The notes under the pieces were generated by a model, which saw nothing but the letters and a program-made list of their open reading frames with translations, made no database searches and was not told the origin of the DNA. A stretch of DNA of 64,000 nt from Phoma sp. XZ068 (Eukaryota > Ascomycota > Dothideomycetes > Pleosporales > Didymellaceae): positions 992,001 through 1,056,000 of the forward strand of contig RBKR01000018.1 in the NCBI GenBank assembly GCA_004835665.1. The letters run 5' to 3'. Below, in pieces: positions 21,233-31,194 of this stretch (the first letter of the stretch is position 1; every line of letters starts with the position of its first letter). Made by a program: the position numbers and the translations under genes.

Positions 21233-22138
21233 AGCTCGATATCCGCTACCATGCTAAGTGTTATAACATGGCGTCAAAAAATACTTTACCATGGCGATGC
21301 TCTTCGGCTTTTCTGTGAATACAAAATGTCGAGAACGTTAGTTTTGTTAGTCTATGTCTCCCCCTGGCTGCGCTATGCCATTAAAGTCCACGAGACTTCC
21401 TTGTACCGATCACACACAAAAGTAACTGCACTGATGGTCCAGTTGCAGGATACAAAAGTCCCAAACTTACCGATCGTGTTGCTGGGTGCCGCCTGGCGCT
21501 TGGTAGCGGGCGATCAAGTCGATAAAGGCTATTTGGAGTGGAGGTCGAAATACACAGGGCATAACCGATGTGAGGAACGACAGCTGAGCTGTTATGGCCA
21601 ATTATGTTTCAAAATAATACAGGAACTTTAAACGTCAAAGATGTAGACATTTGGTCTGCTATCTTTCTGCGTGAATATGTGCGACATGTCGGCCATAGAA
21701 ACAATGCCCAAGGCTACTAGGTCGCGGTTAGGTATGATCGGTACTGTGTAGTTTGTCGAAAGCGAAGAGGCGTACATGTTCTCAGAATTTCGAGAATGCA
21801 ATAGCATTAGGTTGTGTAGCGGGCAATATTTGACCGACTCCGTTGTACGATGTCCGCTACGATAGTCCTCAGTCCGCTGTAGTGCTGGTTGTATACCCAA
21901 GCCTTGGTGTATTGAGTTCGACGAAAGGGAACTTGGATTCTGCGAAGCCAGAGTGAAGCATGTTTCGTGCTTGTCACTGTGCAGGTCAACGATTCAAGTC
22001 AGAAGTGGCGCACGAAACTTTCGGATGCTTGATAGCAAAATGTCTACTTGCTTTGCTATAATCCGCTAGATCTTGCGCACTCCGCTCTATGATACAAATA
22101 TACAGTTCATGTTACAACAACTCCTTCGGACGGATCAC
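21233..22138. other. Intergenic, no supported gene
   Basis: A few minus-strand frames of 60-90 codons (21628-21989) could be further pieces of the relic at 20965-21232, but they show no domain. The 3' flank of the next gene lies at the right end. Confidence 0.3.
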
Positions 22139-23424
22139 CTATACCTGGCATATCTGCAGCTGGTTGCTAATGTAGGCAGGATATGTGCCCCTCAGCTCCA
22201 CTCCACCCCGCTTCTGCATCCTAGATACTGCCTCGGCACCCTCAAAAAGCGCAGTCTTGATCTTGTCCTCGAACTCGGCAGCCTCGGCGGCAAGAGGCAT
22301 TTCCGCGCCAAGAACGGACTTTGACGTTTTGAGCGCGTTCCAGATGGCAAGAAGTTCGGCCAGGTGCTGGCACTCTTCGTTGACGGCGTTGATCTGGCCG
22401 TGGATGCCCTTGAAATCCGCTTCTGTCTTTGTTTTGAAGGTGGAGACGCGGTCGATCGAGTCCTGGGGTTATATCAGTAACGGTTTGTGTAAGCTTTCAG
22501 ACTTTGGACTTACCGCAAAGTTATCCTGCTTCAACGCATGTACGAGACGGTTGGCGAACGTCTTGACAGTCTCGATGTCCCCTTCGTGCTTCTGGGCCAG
22601 CACAGCCGCCAGCTCGGTCGGTACGGCAATCACGAAGGGCTTGCTCCTCCAGTCGGTCTGAGTCGGCTTTGCGCCCTTGGTCAACACAGCGTGGTGCTCC
22701 TCTTCCTCCATCAACTCCACAATCTGTCGTGCGTAACGCAGTGCCTTGGCTGTCTCTGCCTTGTCCCAGCCAGACTGAGCAGCGCGGTCATGCGCACTCT
22801 TCAAAACTCGCGCTGTGACCTCGTAGTTGCCGAGGCGCAGGCCGGTCGCCTTGACTCTCTGCAGCGCTTTCAAGACGATACTGTGATGCCCGTTCTCGTT
22901 CAGCGTTCGCACTACAAGCTCTTGCCATCTTGGTTTGATTGGAATGCCGGCACTGTGGAAGCCTTCCAGAACACGAACGACGTTCTCCCAATCAGCGGCG
23001 GTTTCGCTCTGGCGAACGACGTCCTTCAAGCTTTCCCACCTGCTCGGCCTATGATTACGGTCGATGTGCTCGAGGGGGAGAGTGACGTCGCCGATTGTGA
23101 CCTCGACAGGCTCGGTCTCGAGCTTTGGGCGCGACTTTTGCTGGTAGACGAGCTTCTGTTGTTCTCGTGACAAGTGCTCGGGGAGGAGGACCTTGGAGTT
23201 GATCTTGGCGAGGAGGGTCGAGAGCTCGGTCGACGAGGGTTCGAGAAAGACAGGGAGGCCGCCTATATATTCGTCAACGCTGCATTGCAAGAGATGTGAT
23301 GGACATGCGCACCCTTCGACCGCGCTACACTCCTGGAAAACGCGCGACGGGAGCCATTGGCGTAGGCGGCAGCACCGCTTGAAGTGCGCAGCGCCGATTG
23401 GCAGCTCTGCCGTATTGAGTGCAT
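22139..23424 (-). CDS. Mitochondrial protein of unknown function (three exons)
   Basis: Exons 23424-23313, 23262-22514 and 22462-22139; introns are 50 bp (GTGCGC..TAG) and 51 bp (GTAAGT..CAG). The product is 394 residues. The first 35 residues (MHSIRQSCQSALRTSSG, then NGSRRAFSRSVARSK) are arginine/serine-rich and acid-free, a typical matrix presequence. The middle is helical with repeat-like pairs (VVRVLEGFHSAGIPIKP, HHSIVLKALQRVKATGL) resembling PPR/TPR hairpins. The third exon is a charged helical tail (DSIDRVSTFKTKTEADFKG). Conservation-like regularity suggests a widely kept fungal gene, possibly in mitochondrial RNA or ribosome work, but I cannot name it. It shares a 188-bp divergent promoter with NAA38. 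Confidence 0.72.
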
Positions 23425-23612
23425 GGTGATGTGTGGTTGTCCGCCTCTGCGAGTCGCGACCAGCTGCACACGCAGACGTGAGCTCCAATATTTTGCTGAC
23501 TAAGTTCTTCTCCGAACACCACCGCACTAGCCACACGGGAAGCCACGACGCAGCCACCCCCTCCACTTTTCCGCCCACTTAAAGCACAGCCTACCAAGAC
23601 GTCGCCGCCGAT
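23425..23612. promoter_or_regulatory. Divergent promoter of the mitochondrial gene and NAA38
   Basis: 188 bp between the two outermost ATG codons. No TATA box is obvious. If NAA38 starts at its second ATG (23691), the gap is 266 bp. Confidence 0.45.
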
Positions 23613-24061
23613 ATGGCTGCAAAAAGATATAGTTGGTACCTCCCATACATGAAGTCGCCTACCAGCAACGAGAGTAGAGCCAACACCAACATGGACAACG
23701 AACAAGCTACATTCTGGCTCTCGCAATTCATTGGCAAGAACCTGCGCATTCATGCCTCCGACGGGCGCGTGTTTGGTGGGCAGATGAAGTGCACTGATAA
23801 GGTTTGTTTCCCGCTGCCGGAAAGGCTGCACTGTGCTGATGACTGCAGGATCGCAACATTATCCTCTCGCTTGCGTACGAGTACCGTGCACCGTCCGCTG
23901 AGGTCATTCGCAAGGCTGTTGAAGAATCGGGTGATTCATCGACTAGTGTAACATGGAATAGCCGCTACGTGGGCCTGGTAGTCGTCCCCGGGCAACATGT
24001 CAAAAAGATCGAGTTTGAAGAAAGCACGCTTCCCGGTCAAAAGAGTGGCGTCACCTTGTGA
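23613..24061 (+). CDS. NAA38: Sm-like protein, NatC auxiliary subunit NAA38/LSMD1 type
   Basis: Exons 23613-23801 and 23849-24061; the 47-bp intron (GTTTGT..CAG, CTGAT branch) joins MKCTDK to DRNIILSLAYEY. The product is 133 residues from the first ATG, or 107 from the in-frame ATG at 23691 (MDNEQATFWLSQFIGKNLRI), which is the usual start of this family; the first 26 residues have no clear role. The Sm1 motif (KNLRIHASDGRVFGGQMKC) and Sm2 region (YVGLVVVPGQHVKKIEF) are intact. In yeast and human the homolog is the small subunit of the NatC N-terminal acetyltransferase at the ribosome. It could instead be annotated simply as LSM-domain protein. Confidence 0.85.
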
Positions 24062-24392
24062 AGCCATGGTATGCCAATGCGACCGGGAGTGACCTTCACT
24101 TGACACGTGCCTGCACACGCGCGCACCTGACTAAACAATGCGTCGAACAGCAATGCGTCAACGATTGCCTCCTCTATCGGGCACGACCTTTTGACCATTT
24201 CACCGATTACACGTCAAGTCGAAGTTTGGGTTTGCCGACCTAATCCGTTACAGGCCTCCACGAGGCCGCCTATAAGGCCAGAACTTAGGTTTTCAGCTTC
24301 GTGTGCACAGGGAGCATCTACTGCACCATCCTGATCATCAGTCTGCACCAGCGCTGACTTATCAAGCGCAACTACCACACCAAAGCCATCAT
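24062..24392. other. Intergenic, short
   Basis: This is the 3' flank of NAA38 and the upstream region of the next gene; no frame or element is seen. Confidence 0.35.
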
Positions 24393-24758
24393 ATGACTAC
24401 CGACATGGTTCCCAACCAACGCATGGCCTCACCACTTCTCCAGCTCCCTGCAGAGCTGCGAATTATGATCTGGGAGTACGCTCTTATGAGTGACACCGAG
24501 TCCCTGCGATACAACTCAAGCACCAAGCGATTCGACGTATCCCAAATTGGCGCAGGGCTATTAACAACGTGTCGCTTCATCTCCACAGAAACGTTATACA
24601 CACCAATACGTTTGAACAAATTGGTATTCGATGTCCAAGTGCTAGGTAGCGTGGATTTGTGGATGCTGCTGGCAAGGTTGGAGCGGCTCGAGCAGGCTAC
24701 GCTGTATGGCCTGAAACTGGATCTCAGGGTTCGAAAACCTCGCCCTTCCACTCCCTGA
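24393..24758 (+). CDS. Small 2EXR/F-box-like protein
   Basis: 121 residues from ATG 24393. The segment LLQLPAELRIMIWEYAL (about 15-31) is the hallmark opening of the fungal 2EXR/F-box-like family, followed by the typical LLTTCRFISTETLY second motif. The body after that is shorter than most family members (usually 200-400 residues), and the frame ends in RPSTP, so the gene may be truncated or have an unrecognised 3' exon. The family is highly expanded in Pleosporales; its molecular role is unknown. Alternative upstream ATG codons are not in frame. Confidence 0.6.
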   Translation: MTTDMVPNQRMASPLLQLPAELRIMIWEYALMSDTESLRYNSSTKRFDVSQIGAGLLTTCRFISTETLYTPIRLNKLVFDVQVLGSVDLWMLLARLERLEQATLYGLKLDLRVRKPRPSTP

Positions 24759-25299
24759 TCTTCCAGCGGATCGTACGCTCCCACCACCTAGAGCAACTGC
24801 TGCCATACAAGGGGACAGAGAAACGATCTCCTAGGTGCAGGCGGGCGATCAAGTGTTCCATTTAGACAAGAACGCCAGCACAGAATCAGCATCCCCAGGA
24901 ATGCCAAGAGTTGCTCATGTTGATTCACCCGAGCGAAAACAGCATTTAACAATGGAGCAGAGGTCTGTGATATAGATAGGGGCGGTGGTGTGGGATTATG
25001 TATTTATATTTAGACTCCCCGGTCCTTCCAACTGGACCAGAAATATACAAGATCTTAGCTAACACTGGATTCACTCCTCAATAGCTACACAATTTGGTAA
25101 TGATCGGACATCCTCATAGACTCCATGCAACGTGCATCGGCTATACACACCCCACCCCGCATCCCGCATCCCGCCTTCCCCCAAACCACTTAGCTCCCGT
25201 CCCTGCATCTACAACCATCTACATCTCCGTCACCCAGCCGTGACTCAGAAGCATCATAACATACCACATCCCCATTCTTTCTATTGAATCTCCACCAAA
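24759..25299. other. Intergenic; possible end of the 2EXR gene and promoter of the SDR
   Basis: Short frames only. A tandem CATCCCGC-type repeat (about 25150-25172) and a C-rich stretch precede the SDR start, consistent with a fungal core promoter. Confidence 0.35.
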
Positions 25300-26377
25300 A
25301 TGCCTACAAACGCTGCCAAAAACCTCCACGGCAAAACCATCCTTATCACCGGCGCATCCTCCGGCATCGGACGCTCCTGCGCCTTCGAATTCGCACGCAC
25401 ATCCCCCCAATCCCTCAGACTAATCCTCACAGCGCGCCGCATCGACCGCCTGACAGAAATCGCCGAGCAAGTCCGCACTCTGCTGATCAGCGAAGGGCTC
25501 GGCGATGGCGTAAAGGTGCATGTTGCCAAGCTGGACGTCAGCAAACCTGATGAAGTTACGCGGCTGTTTGCAGAGTTGCCCGAGGAGTTTAAGGATGTGG
25601 ATGTCCTTGTGAATAATGCGGGGTTTATGAGTGGGTATGAGAGGGCGCCGGATATTCCGTCGGCTATTATTGAGGATGTGTGGGCCACGAATGTAATGGG
25701 TGTTATTGGGATGACGCAGGAGTTTCTGAAGATTGCGAGGGGGAGAGGCGAAGGAGGGAGAGGCGATGTGGTTATGCTTGGGAGTATTGCGGGGAGAGAG
25801 GCGTATGCGGGGGGGTCGGTGAGTAATTATTTCTTCGCCTGGACTTGTGGGAGTGTCAACTCCAAAGAAGGGGAAGATAGCTTGTGCGAGCTGACGATCT
25901 GCAGATTTACTGTGCAAGTAAGGCGGCGGTAAGGAGCTTTACAGATGCGTTAAGGAGAGAATTGATTGGCACAAAAATCAGGGTCATCACCGTTGACCCC
26001 GGGCAGGTTTTAACGGTAAGAGTTCCTCCGGCTCTCGAACTCATTGACCGGGTTACTTATGAGTCTCCCCAGGAGTTCACAGTCATTCGCAATCGAGGCG
26101 ATGAAGCATCGGCTGACAAAGTCTATGAGTACGTGCAACGGCAAATGGTGCGATCGCGCAGTGACCACCACTAACAAATGGCAGAGGATGTGACCCATTG
26201 ACACCAGATGACATTGCAGAAGCGATCGTCTTTGCGTGCAGTAGAAGAGAGAACTTCGTTGTGGCTGACTCAATGCTGTTACCAAACAACCAGGTAAGTC
26301 AGGTCTGATTGTTCCTTATCGGAAGAGACTGACCTCTTCGGCAGGCATCTGCCCTCGATATACACCGCAGACTATGA
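25300..26377 (+). CDS. Short-chain dehydrogenase of the YdfG/serine-3-dehydrogenase type (five exons)
   Basis: Exons 25300-25818, 25905-26015, 26073-26128, 26185-26293 and 26345-26377; every junction keeps the frame, with donors GTGAGT, GTAAGA, GTACGT and GTAAGT. The product is 275 residues. Motifs are TGASSGIGRS, NNAG, YCASK (catalytic Tyr/Lys, at the start of exon 2), VDPGQVLTEF and the late PLTPDDIAEAIVFAC..RENFVVADSMLLPNNQ. This C-terminal pattern is that of fungal NADP-dependent 3-hydroxy-acid or serine dehydrogenases related to bacterial YdfG; the substrate here is not provable. Probably cytosolic. Four introns in so short a gene are unusual compared with its neighbours. Confidence 0.88.
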
Positions 26378-26917
26378 GAAATCTAGTAAATTGAGACTTT
26401 ATCATATAGAAGGGCTATATTATACACAATGCTGAGGCTTATGGGTGTGACAAAAGCAGACAAAGCCGTGTGCCATAGGGATATGACTTTTAGTACTAGA
26501 ATTGTGGTAAGGATGTTCGATGGCCGCGTTCTCACACTCCGGCTGGGCTTTCGGTTCCAGCTGCGTCTGATAGCCAGATCGCACAGGCTGATAATCACAG
26601 CTTCGGTCACTACATAGTGGCGCAATGGTTTCTCCAGGCAACTCACATCTTGAGTGAAGTCATCGCTTTTCCTTATCTGACAATCGTGTGACAAGAATTA
26701 TGTCCCTGCGGTAGTTAATTGATTTTGCTACAAAGCTGGACGAGCTATGAAAGCATCAAACAATCGATTATCCCGATATATGATGCTCTTATGATCGCAT
26801 GACCTGGCCGGAAACGATTCGAATGAGATTGCTTGGAGATACTTGTACAGCTACGCCTTTTTGGGTCATATGTCGCGTTAAAATACAAGAAGTAGAATGA
26901 AGGAATCGACAGTCAAA
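26378..26917. other. Convergent intergenic region, no supported gene
   Basis: It lies between the 3' ends of the SDR and the T5orf172-type gene. Frames are short and mutually antisense. Confidence 0.35.
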
Positions 26918-28504
26918 CTATTTTGATAACTTTCTTCTCGGAGCCATTGTGTCGTGTCGCAAACGATGGACTTCATAGAACATGGTGGTAAAGGTACCAA
27001 TGACAGACGCAGCCATTAGTGCGAATGTGGCAGGATGCCGAATGGCAACAAATGCTGCCGTCCAGGCAACCATGGCGTTGACCTGCCAGAAAAACGTCCA
27101 AATCATTTCCCACATGATCTCGAACCTGTACTGACAAAGGGTCATAGCAGTCAGTGTTAGGACTGAATCCCAATCTTCTCGGAGATTTTTTATGTTGTCT
27201 TTTCTGAAGAGGTTTTCTCGAATTTTGAGTAGGTGCTTCCACAAATATTGGATGTGTTTCGAGTCTGCGTCGTAAGGGCTTGCTTGGTCCATGAAATTAA
27301 CCCATCTTGCCACACAGGCCCGGGCGGATTCCTCAGGAATTTCAAACCACTCGCCATGTCTTGTGCAACATTTCTTGCATACGTAAGGCCGACAGAGATC
27401 CGCGAGATATGTGTGAATGAGACCTTCCGTTCGGGTATAGTTGTTGACGGAAAGACGTAGTATCGGCTCGAGTTTCAGCCCACACGAGTACTCGATGTCA
27501 TTGCGACGCTGGTCGGGGTTTATGGACCTCCCTATCTTGTGCAAATGGGGCCTTTCTCGATCATAGAATACATAGATATATCCACTTTGATCCTTTGGTG
27601 TGAGTTTCCTTTCTAGCATTTTCCTCAACTTAGAATGGAGTTCAGAAGGATGTAATCGCTTTCCTTTAGCGATGGGGGTTGGTCTTCCGTCTGGGAACGA
27701 TTCGTCCTCTAGGTCGAGCGGTGTTCCACCGGGTTTTGTCGCCCGAATGAGTGCCATCTCAGCGGTCTCGATTTCCGGTCGTGAGCTCTCGTTCCTCGCG
27801 GTCAACAAATTCGCGTTTGGTGAATCTTCCGATGCATTAGGTGCTTCCACGCTGTCGTATCTCTTATGGGTCCTCCAAAGCGCAGGACCTGTCTCAGTGC
27901 TACCGTCAGTTTCGTGATGTCCAATCTTCAACACCAGACTGTATTTCCCTCCTGTCAGTGCTTCCATTGGCTCAGCTTGGTCGGGGCCCACAGGCTCTAC
28001 AGGCAACAATTGCCCCGTGTGCAATCCTTTCCCTTCGATTTCTCCCGCTACCTCTTCTTCCATAGCGGCTTTGCATTCCTCACAGCGACGTTGATGATTG
28101 TCCCGATCACCACGTCTGGTATATGCCCTGATGCGACAAGAAGGTTCAAATTTTTCCTTGAAGTTTTGGAACGGTATAGCCTGGTCATTGATTGGTCGTT
28201 TTAAGGTCTCTGTAGTGCCCGCGGGTGCAGATTTAGCCTTTTTACTGAAGTTAGGTCGCAGATCATCCGGAGTAGTTGGAGGTTCAAATCTCAGCGCTTT
28301 CTTTGATCCAAACTCGGGTAGGGGTGGCGTGTTCGGCGCTTCTGGACGTAGATGCTCCTGGATTGTTGAAAATGGACTCTTACGCTTAGATGGAGTGGAT
28401 TCTGGAACATTTGAGGAACTGGAACAAGGAGTGGATGCCGCGCTACGCGGAGTAGAACGAGGCTGATTTGCCTTTGGAGGCGATACAGATTTGTTGGGAG
28501 TCAT
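26918..28504 (-). CDS. T5orf172/GIY-YIG-domain protein with two C-terminal membrane helices
   Basis: Single exon of 528 residues from ATG 28504-28502. The first 110 residues are Ser/Pro/Lys-rich and disordered (SPPKANQPRST, TPSKRKSPF). The domain at about 308-390 begins GYIYVFYD, continues HKIGRS, then E-G-L-I-H-T-Y and a cysteine cluster VCKKCCTRHGEWFEI. This is the T5orf172 (DUF1766-like) branch of the GIY-YIG nuclease fold, with the conserved Tyr, Arg and Glu positions present. Two hydrophobic segments follow (about 463-489 and 492-512) before a basic tail. Fungal relatives are common, uncharacterised and often clade-expanded. Nuclease activity and the membrane it sits in are inference. 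Confidence 0.82.
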   Translation of the reverse strand: MTPNKSVSPPKANQPRSTPRSAASTPCSSSSNVPESTPSKRKSPFSTIQEHLRPEAPNTPPLPEFGSKKALRFEPPTTPDDLRPNFSKKAKSAPAGTTETLKRPINDQAIPFQNFKEKFEPSCRIRAYTRRGDRDNHQRRCEECKAAMEEEVAGEIEGKGLHTGQLLPVEPVGPDQAEPMEALTGGKYSLVLKIGHHETDGSTETGPALWRTHKRYDSVEAPNASEDSPNANLLTARNESSRPEIETAEMALIRATKPGGTPLDLEDESFPDGRPTPIAKGKRLHPSELHSKLRKMLERKLTPKDQSGYIYVFYDRERPHLHKIGRSINPDQRRNDIEYSCGLKLEPILRLSVNNYTRTEGLIHTYLADLCRPYVCKKCCTRHGEWFEIPEESARACVARWVNFMDQASPYDADSKHIQYLWKHLLKIRENLFRKDNIKNLREDWDSVLTLTAMTLCQYRFEIMWEMIWTFFWQVNAMVAWTAAFVAIRHPATFALMAASVIGTFTTMFYEVHRLRHDTMAPRRKLSK

Positions 28505-28750
28505 TGTGGTAGAGGTTGCTGTTGGCAAGGTCGTTAAGATTGGAAACGAATTTTACTGGAGCAAATGCATGAGTCCACGGAAGATACATATAGATATAGA
28601 GGCCATGAGAACCATGGGTAGAGTTGAGGGGCTCCGGTGGACGAGGCTGAGCAGCTAGCCAGGTTTCTGCTGCGGCTTGTTTCACTAGTTGGAAGTGTAG
28701 GGGAGGAAGCTGACCAGCTTAGCAATTCGGGGAGCAGAAATAGTCGTCGG

Positions 28751-29060
28751 CTAGCCGGGCAATCCGAGAATACTCGAATTATCTATTGTGTCTGTCCTGG
28801 AATTGGAAATGGACTAGTAAGGCCGTGGTCGACTTTGCTATCACACGCGATACTTACGTTTCATCGTGTGAAATGACTTTGCCTGGAGCTTTCATCAACT
28901 TTAAAAGGAAGGAGACAACCGCTGAGGTGTTTGAGATGAGCGCCATTAGTATCAAAAGTAATCCTTCAGGAATGTGTTTGACATGTGCTAGGTAGGGGGC
29001 AGTGTCGACGAAGGAACGCGAACGTGCATGATCGATGTTTGAAGCTTGCATATCCAACAT
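28751..29060 (-). CDS. Candidate small membrane protein (two exons)
   Basis: Exon 1 is 29060-28858 and exon 2 is 28796-28751; the 61-bp intron has a GTAAGT donor and a CAG acceptor preceded by a pyrimidine tract. Splicing in phase gives 82 residues. A strongly hydrophobic helix (EGLLLILMALISNTSAVVSFLL) sits at about residues 32-53, followed by KLMKAPGK, so the N-terminus is probably non-cytosolic or the protein is tail-anchored-like. There is no signal peptide and no known family. It lies 247 bp upstream of, and on the same strand as, the T5orf172-type gene. Support is only the quality of the splice signals and the helix. Confidence 0.35.
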
Positions 29061-31194
29061 ATGATGAACCAATGAGATTCTATCTAAGTCTTCCAGCGAG
29101 CATAGGCGCAGTCGTTGCTACACTTTCGTTGCCCGGCTTTCTTCTGTCTACGAATCTGCAGGCCGTTCGGTTTAATTCATGGCACGCCCGCGCGAACTGC
29201 CATTATCTGCAACTCAACCGTACAAGATTTTCAATGCAGTCATGGCTCTCAGTTCGTGTTCCAGAATAAAGGAGTCGGAGCTGTCTGGTTGTGATGAGCC
29301 ACTGCTCAGAATGAGTGCGGAGACATTCGCGACCCTTGAGAGCAGACATACCTTTGGGGTTCACCCGCTTGTTGGAACAATTGGGGGCGCGCCGTGCCGC
29401 AAACCCGCATATGCTAGCCGTTTGGATCCAATCAAATGTGAGAACCCTTATCGCCGGCGTTCGGTGCAGCCGAATGCCGGGAGAAGTGGGCTGGGAAGAA
29501 GGATGCAACTCTTGCAAAGCGAAATTACGGTGGTCCGACCCATGAAACGAAGTTCCCATGTACCTCAGGATACGATTGATCCTAGCTGCGCACCGAAGAA
29601 ATCTCAGATCCGACTACGAGTTCTGCAACAAGCTCCCCAGTATGATATACTGGCTCTACGCAGCTCGAAAGCAGGCCACGCTGAATGTAGCAGGTGACCG
29701 GGTGGTTGTTGTTTGCGGTTTTCATATTTGACCAACCAATAGAAAGGGAAGGGTAGGCTGATGTGAACTTCGCGATAAGATCGTACTTCCTGGTGTACTT
29801 TTAGCGCCCAAGAGCATCTGCGTTGCAGCCGCGGCCCTAAGTATGTGTAGATGGGATGGTATAACGTGCTGGAAGATGAGATTGAAATCTCGCTAGACAC
29901 CAAGTGCACTCGCAATCGAATATGACCTGGCCCTGCGGGAATCGACATAAGCAGTGATGGGCGACCTACTATAGCATTCACACACCAACTGAGGCGTTAG
30001 AGTACGAAATACTAGAATGTAGGACCAATAGAGAGCTCTCATCGTTTTACTTGCACTTAGTCATGGATAAGCTTCGGAATCTGAACGTACATGCCAGTTA
30101 ATGTCGACCGTGATGATTATTTTGCTTGCGATGCCTTCACGACTAATAGCTTCAGTGTGCACTAGAAGTCGAGTGAACTGGTCGGACCTGCAATTTCCAA
30201 TATATACGCGACTCTGTACAGCGCATTTTACTTCGATCTAGAGGGCACAGATGACTGGATCATGAATGTACAAAGAGCTTGGTACCAAAGCAGATAACGG
30301 ATGCAAGGGATTGATGATACGTCGGACCCCATTAGGTGTTTCTGTTAAACACAAAGTGTTTCTTTGTATGACTGCGTTCTAGATTAGCCAGACATAATGA
30401 AATAGGATCCCAGCTTGGCGACACTATCCATATGACCAAGCCTGAACACTTAAACAGGCAAGACTAGATGCACAGTATTGACAACCGGCTTTTCTCATCA
30501 ACTTGCCTTATTCAGTTTGAGTGGCTGAGGGCTCAGTATAACAGTAATTATGGCCACGCTTTACTTCAGAACCTAGTTGGTGGATGCGAAAAGACCAGAC
30601 CTGATCACCCCGTGAATTCATACTCGCCCTCTAGCCTACAGGTAATGACCTAGCCCTGTAGCACATAGAGCGAAGCAAAATCAGCCTCAGTGCCATTGAA
30701 TGTCATACCGATTCTTCTACTAACGCGATAAGGTTGAATCTTGCATCCGTAGAACATCATCTTGATTTGCCTATGAACTATGCAAGTTGATTCGTTGGAG
30801 ATTCTTTTTGAAAGCAACACCGTTACTTCCGCGATGGCAGTCGTGTTCTATACAAAAAGTAAGTTCGAGGCAGCAAGGGCTAAACGTTGCCGTCAAAGCG
30901 CGAAGAATTGACTCTTCGACTGCTCGTGGATCCGGCGTAATCTTTGGTGTCTCAGCAGGCTGCTACTGCTGCTCCGAGGGACAATCCTGTTCATTCCGCT
31001 CCACTATCCATCGCGGCAGCTGGAAGAATTAATTGAGCTGCTGCAAAATGGATGGAATTAACTGCATGTAGCTTTGAGATTATTGCATAACGAAGCAGCA
31101 GCTTTCCCGACTCGGAACTAGTGTACAAGTGATAGCACTTTGATGCTTGCTGCCCTAATGGATATCCCCGGAGGTGAGATGGTAATGTACCCGT
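29061..31194. other. Gene-poor region
   Basis: Overlapping frames on opposite strands at 29180-29700 reach 172 codons but carry no motif, and their amino-acid make-up is arginine/serine-heavy as in shadow frames of GC-rich DNA. 30000-31190 is broken in all frames. The last 200 bases are the 3' flank of the HET gene. Confidence 0.35.

Noticed and set aside
29179..29697. 172-codon plus-strand frame
   Set aside because: It overlaps an equally open antisense frame, has Arg/Ser-heavy composition and no recognisable domain.
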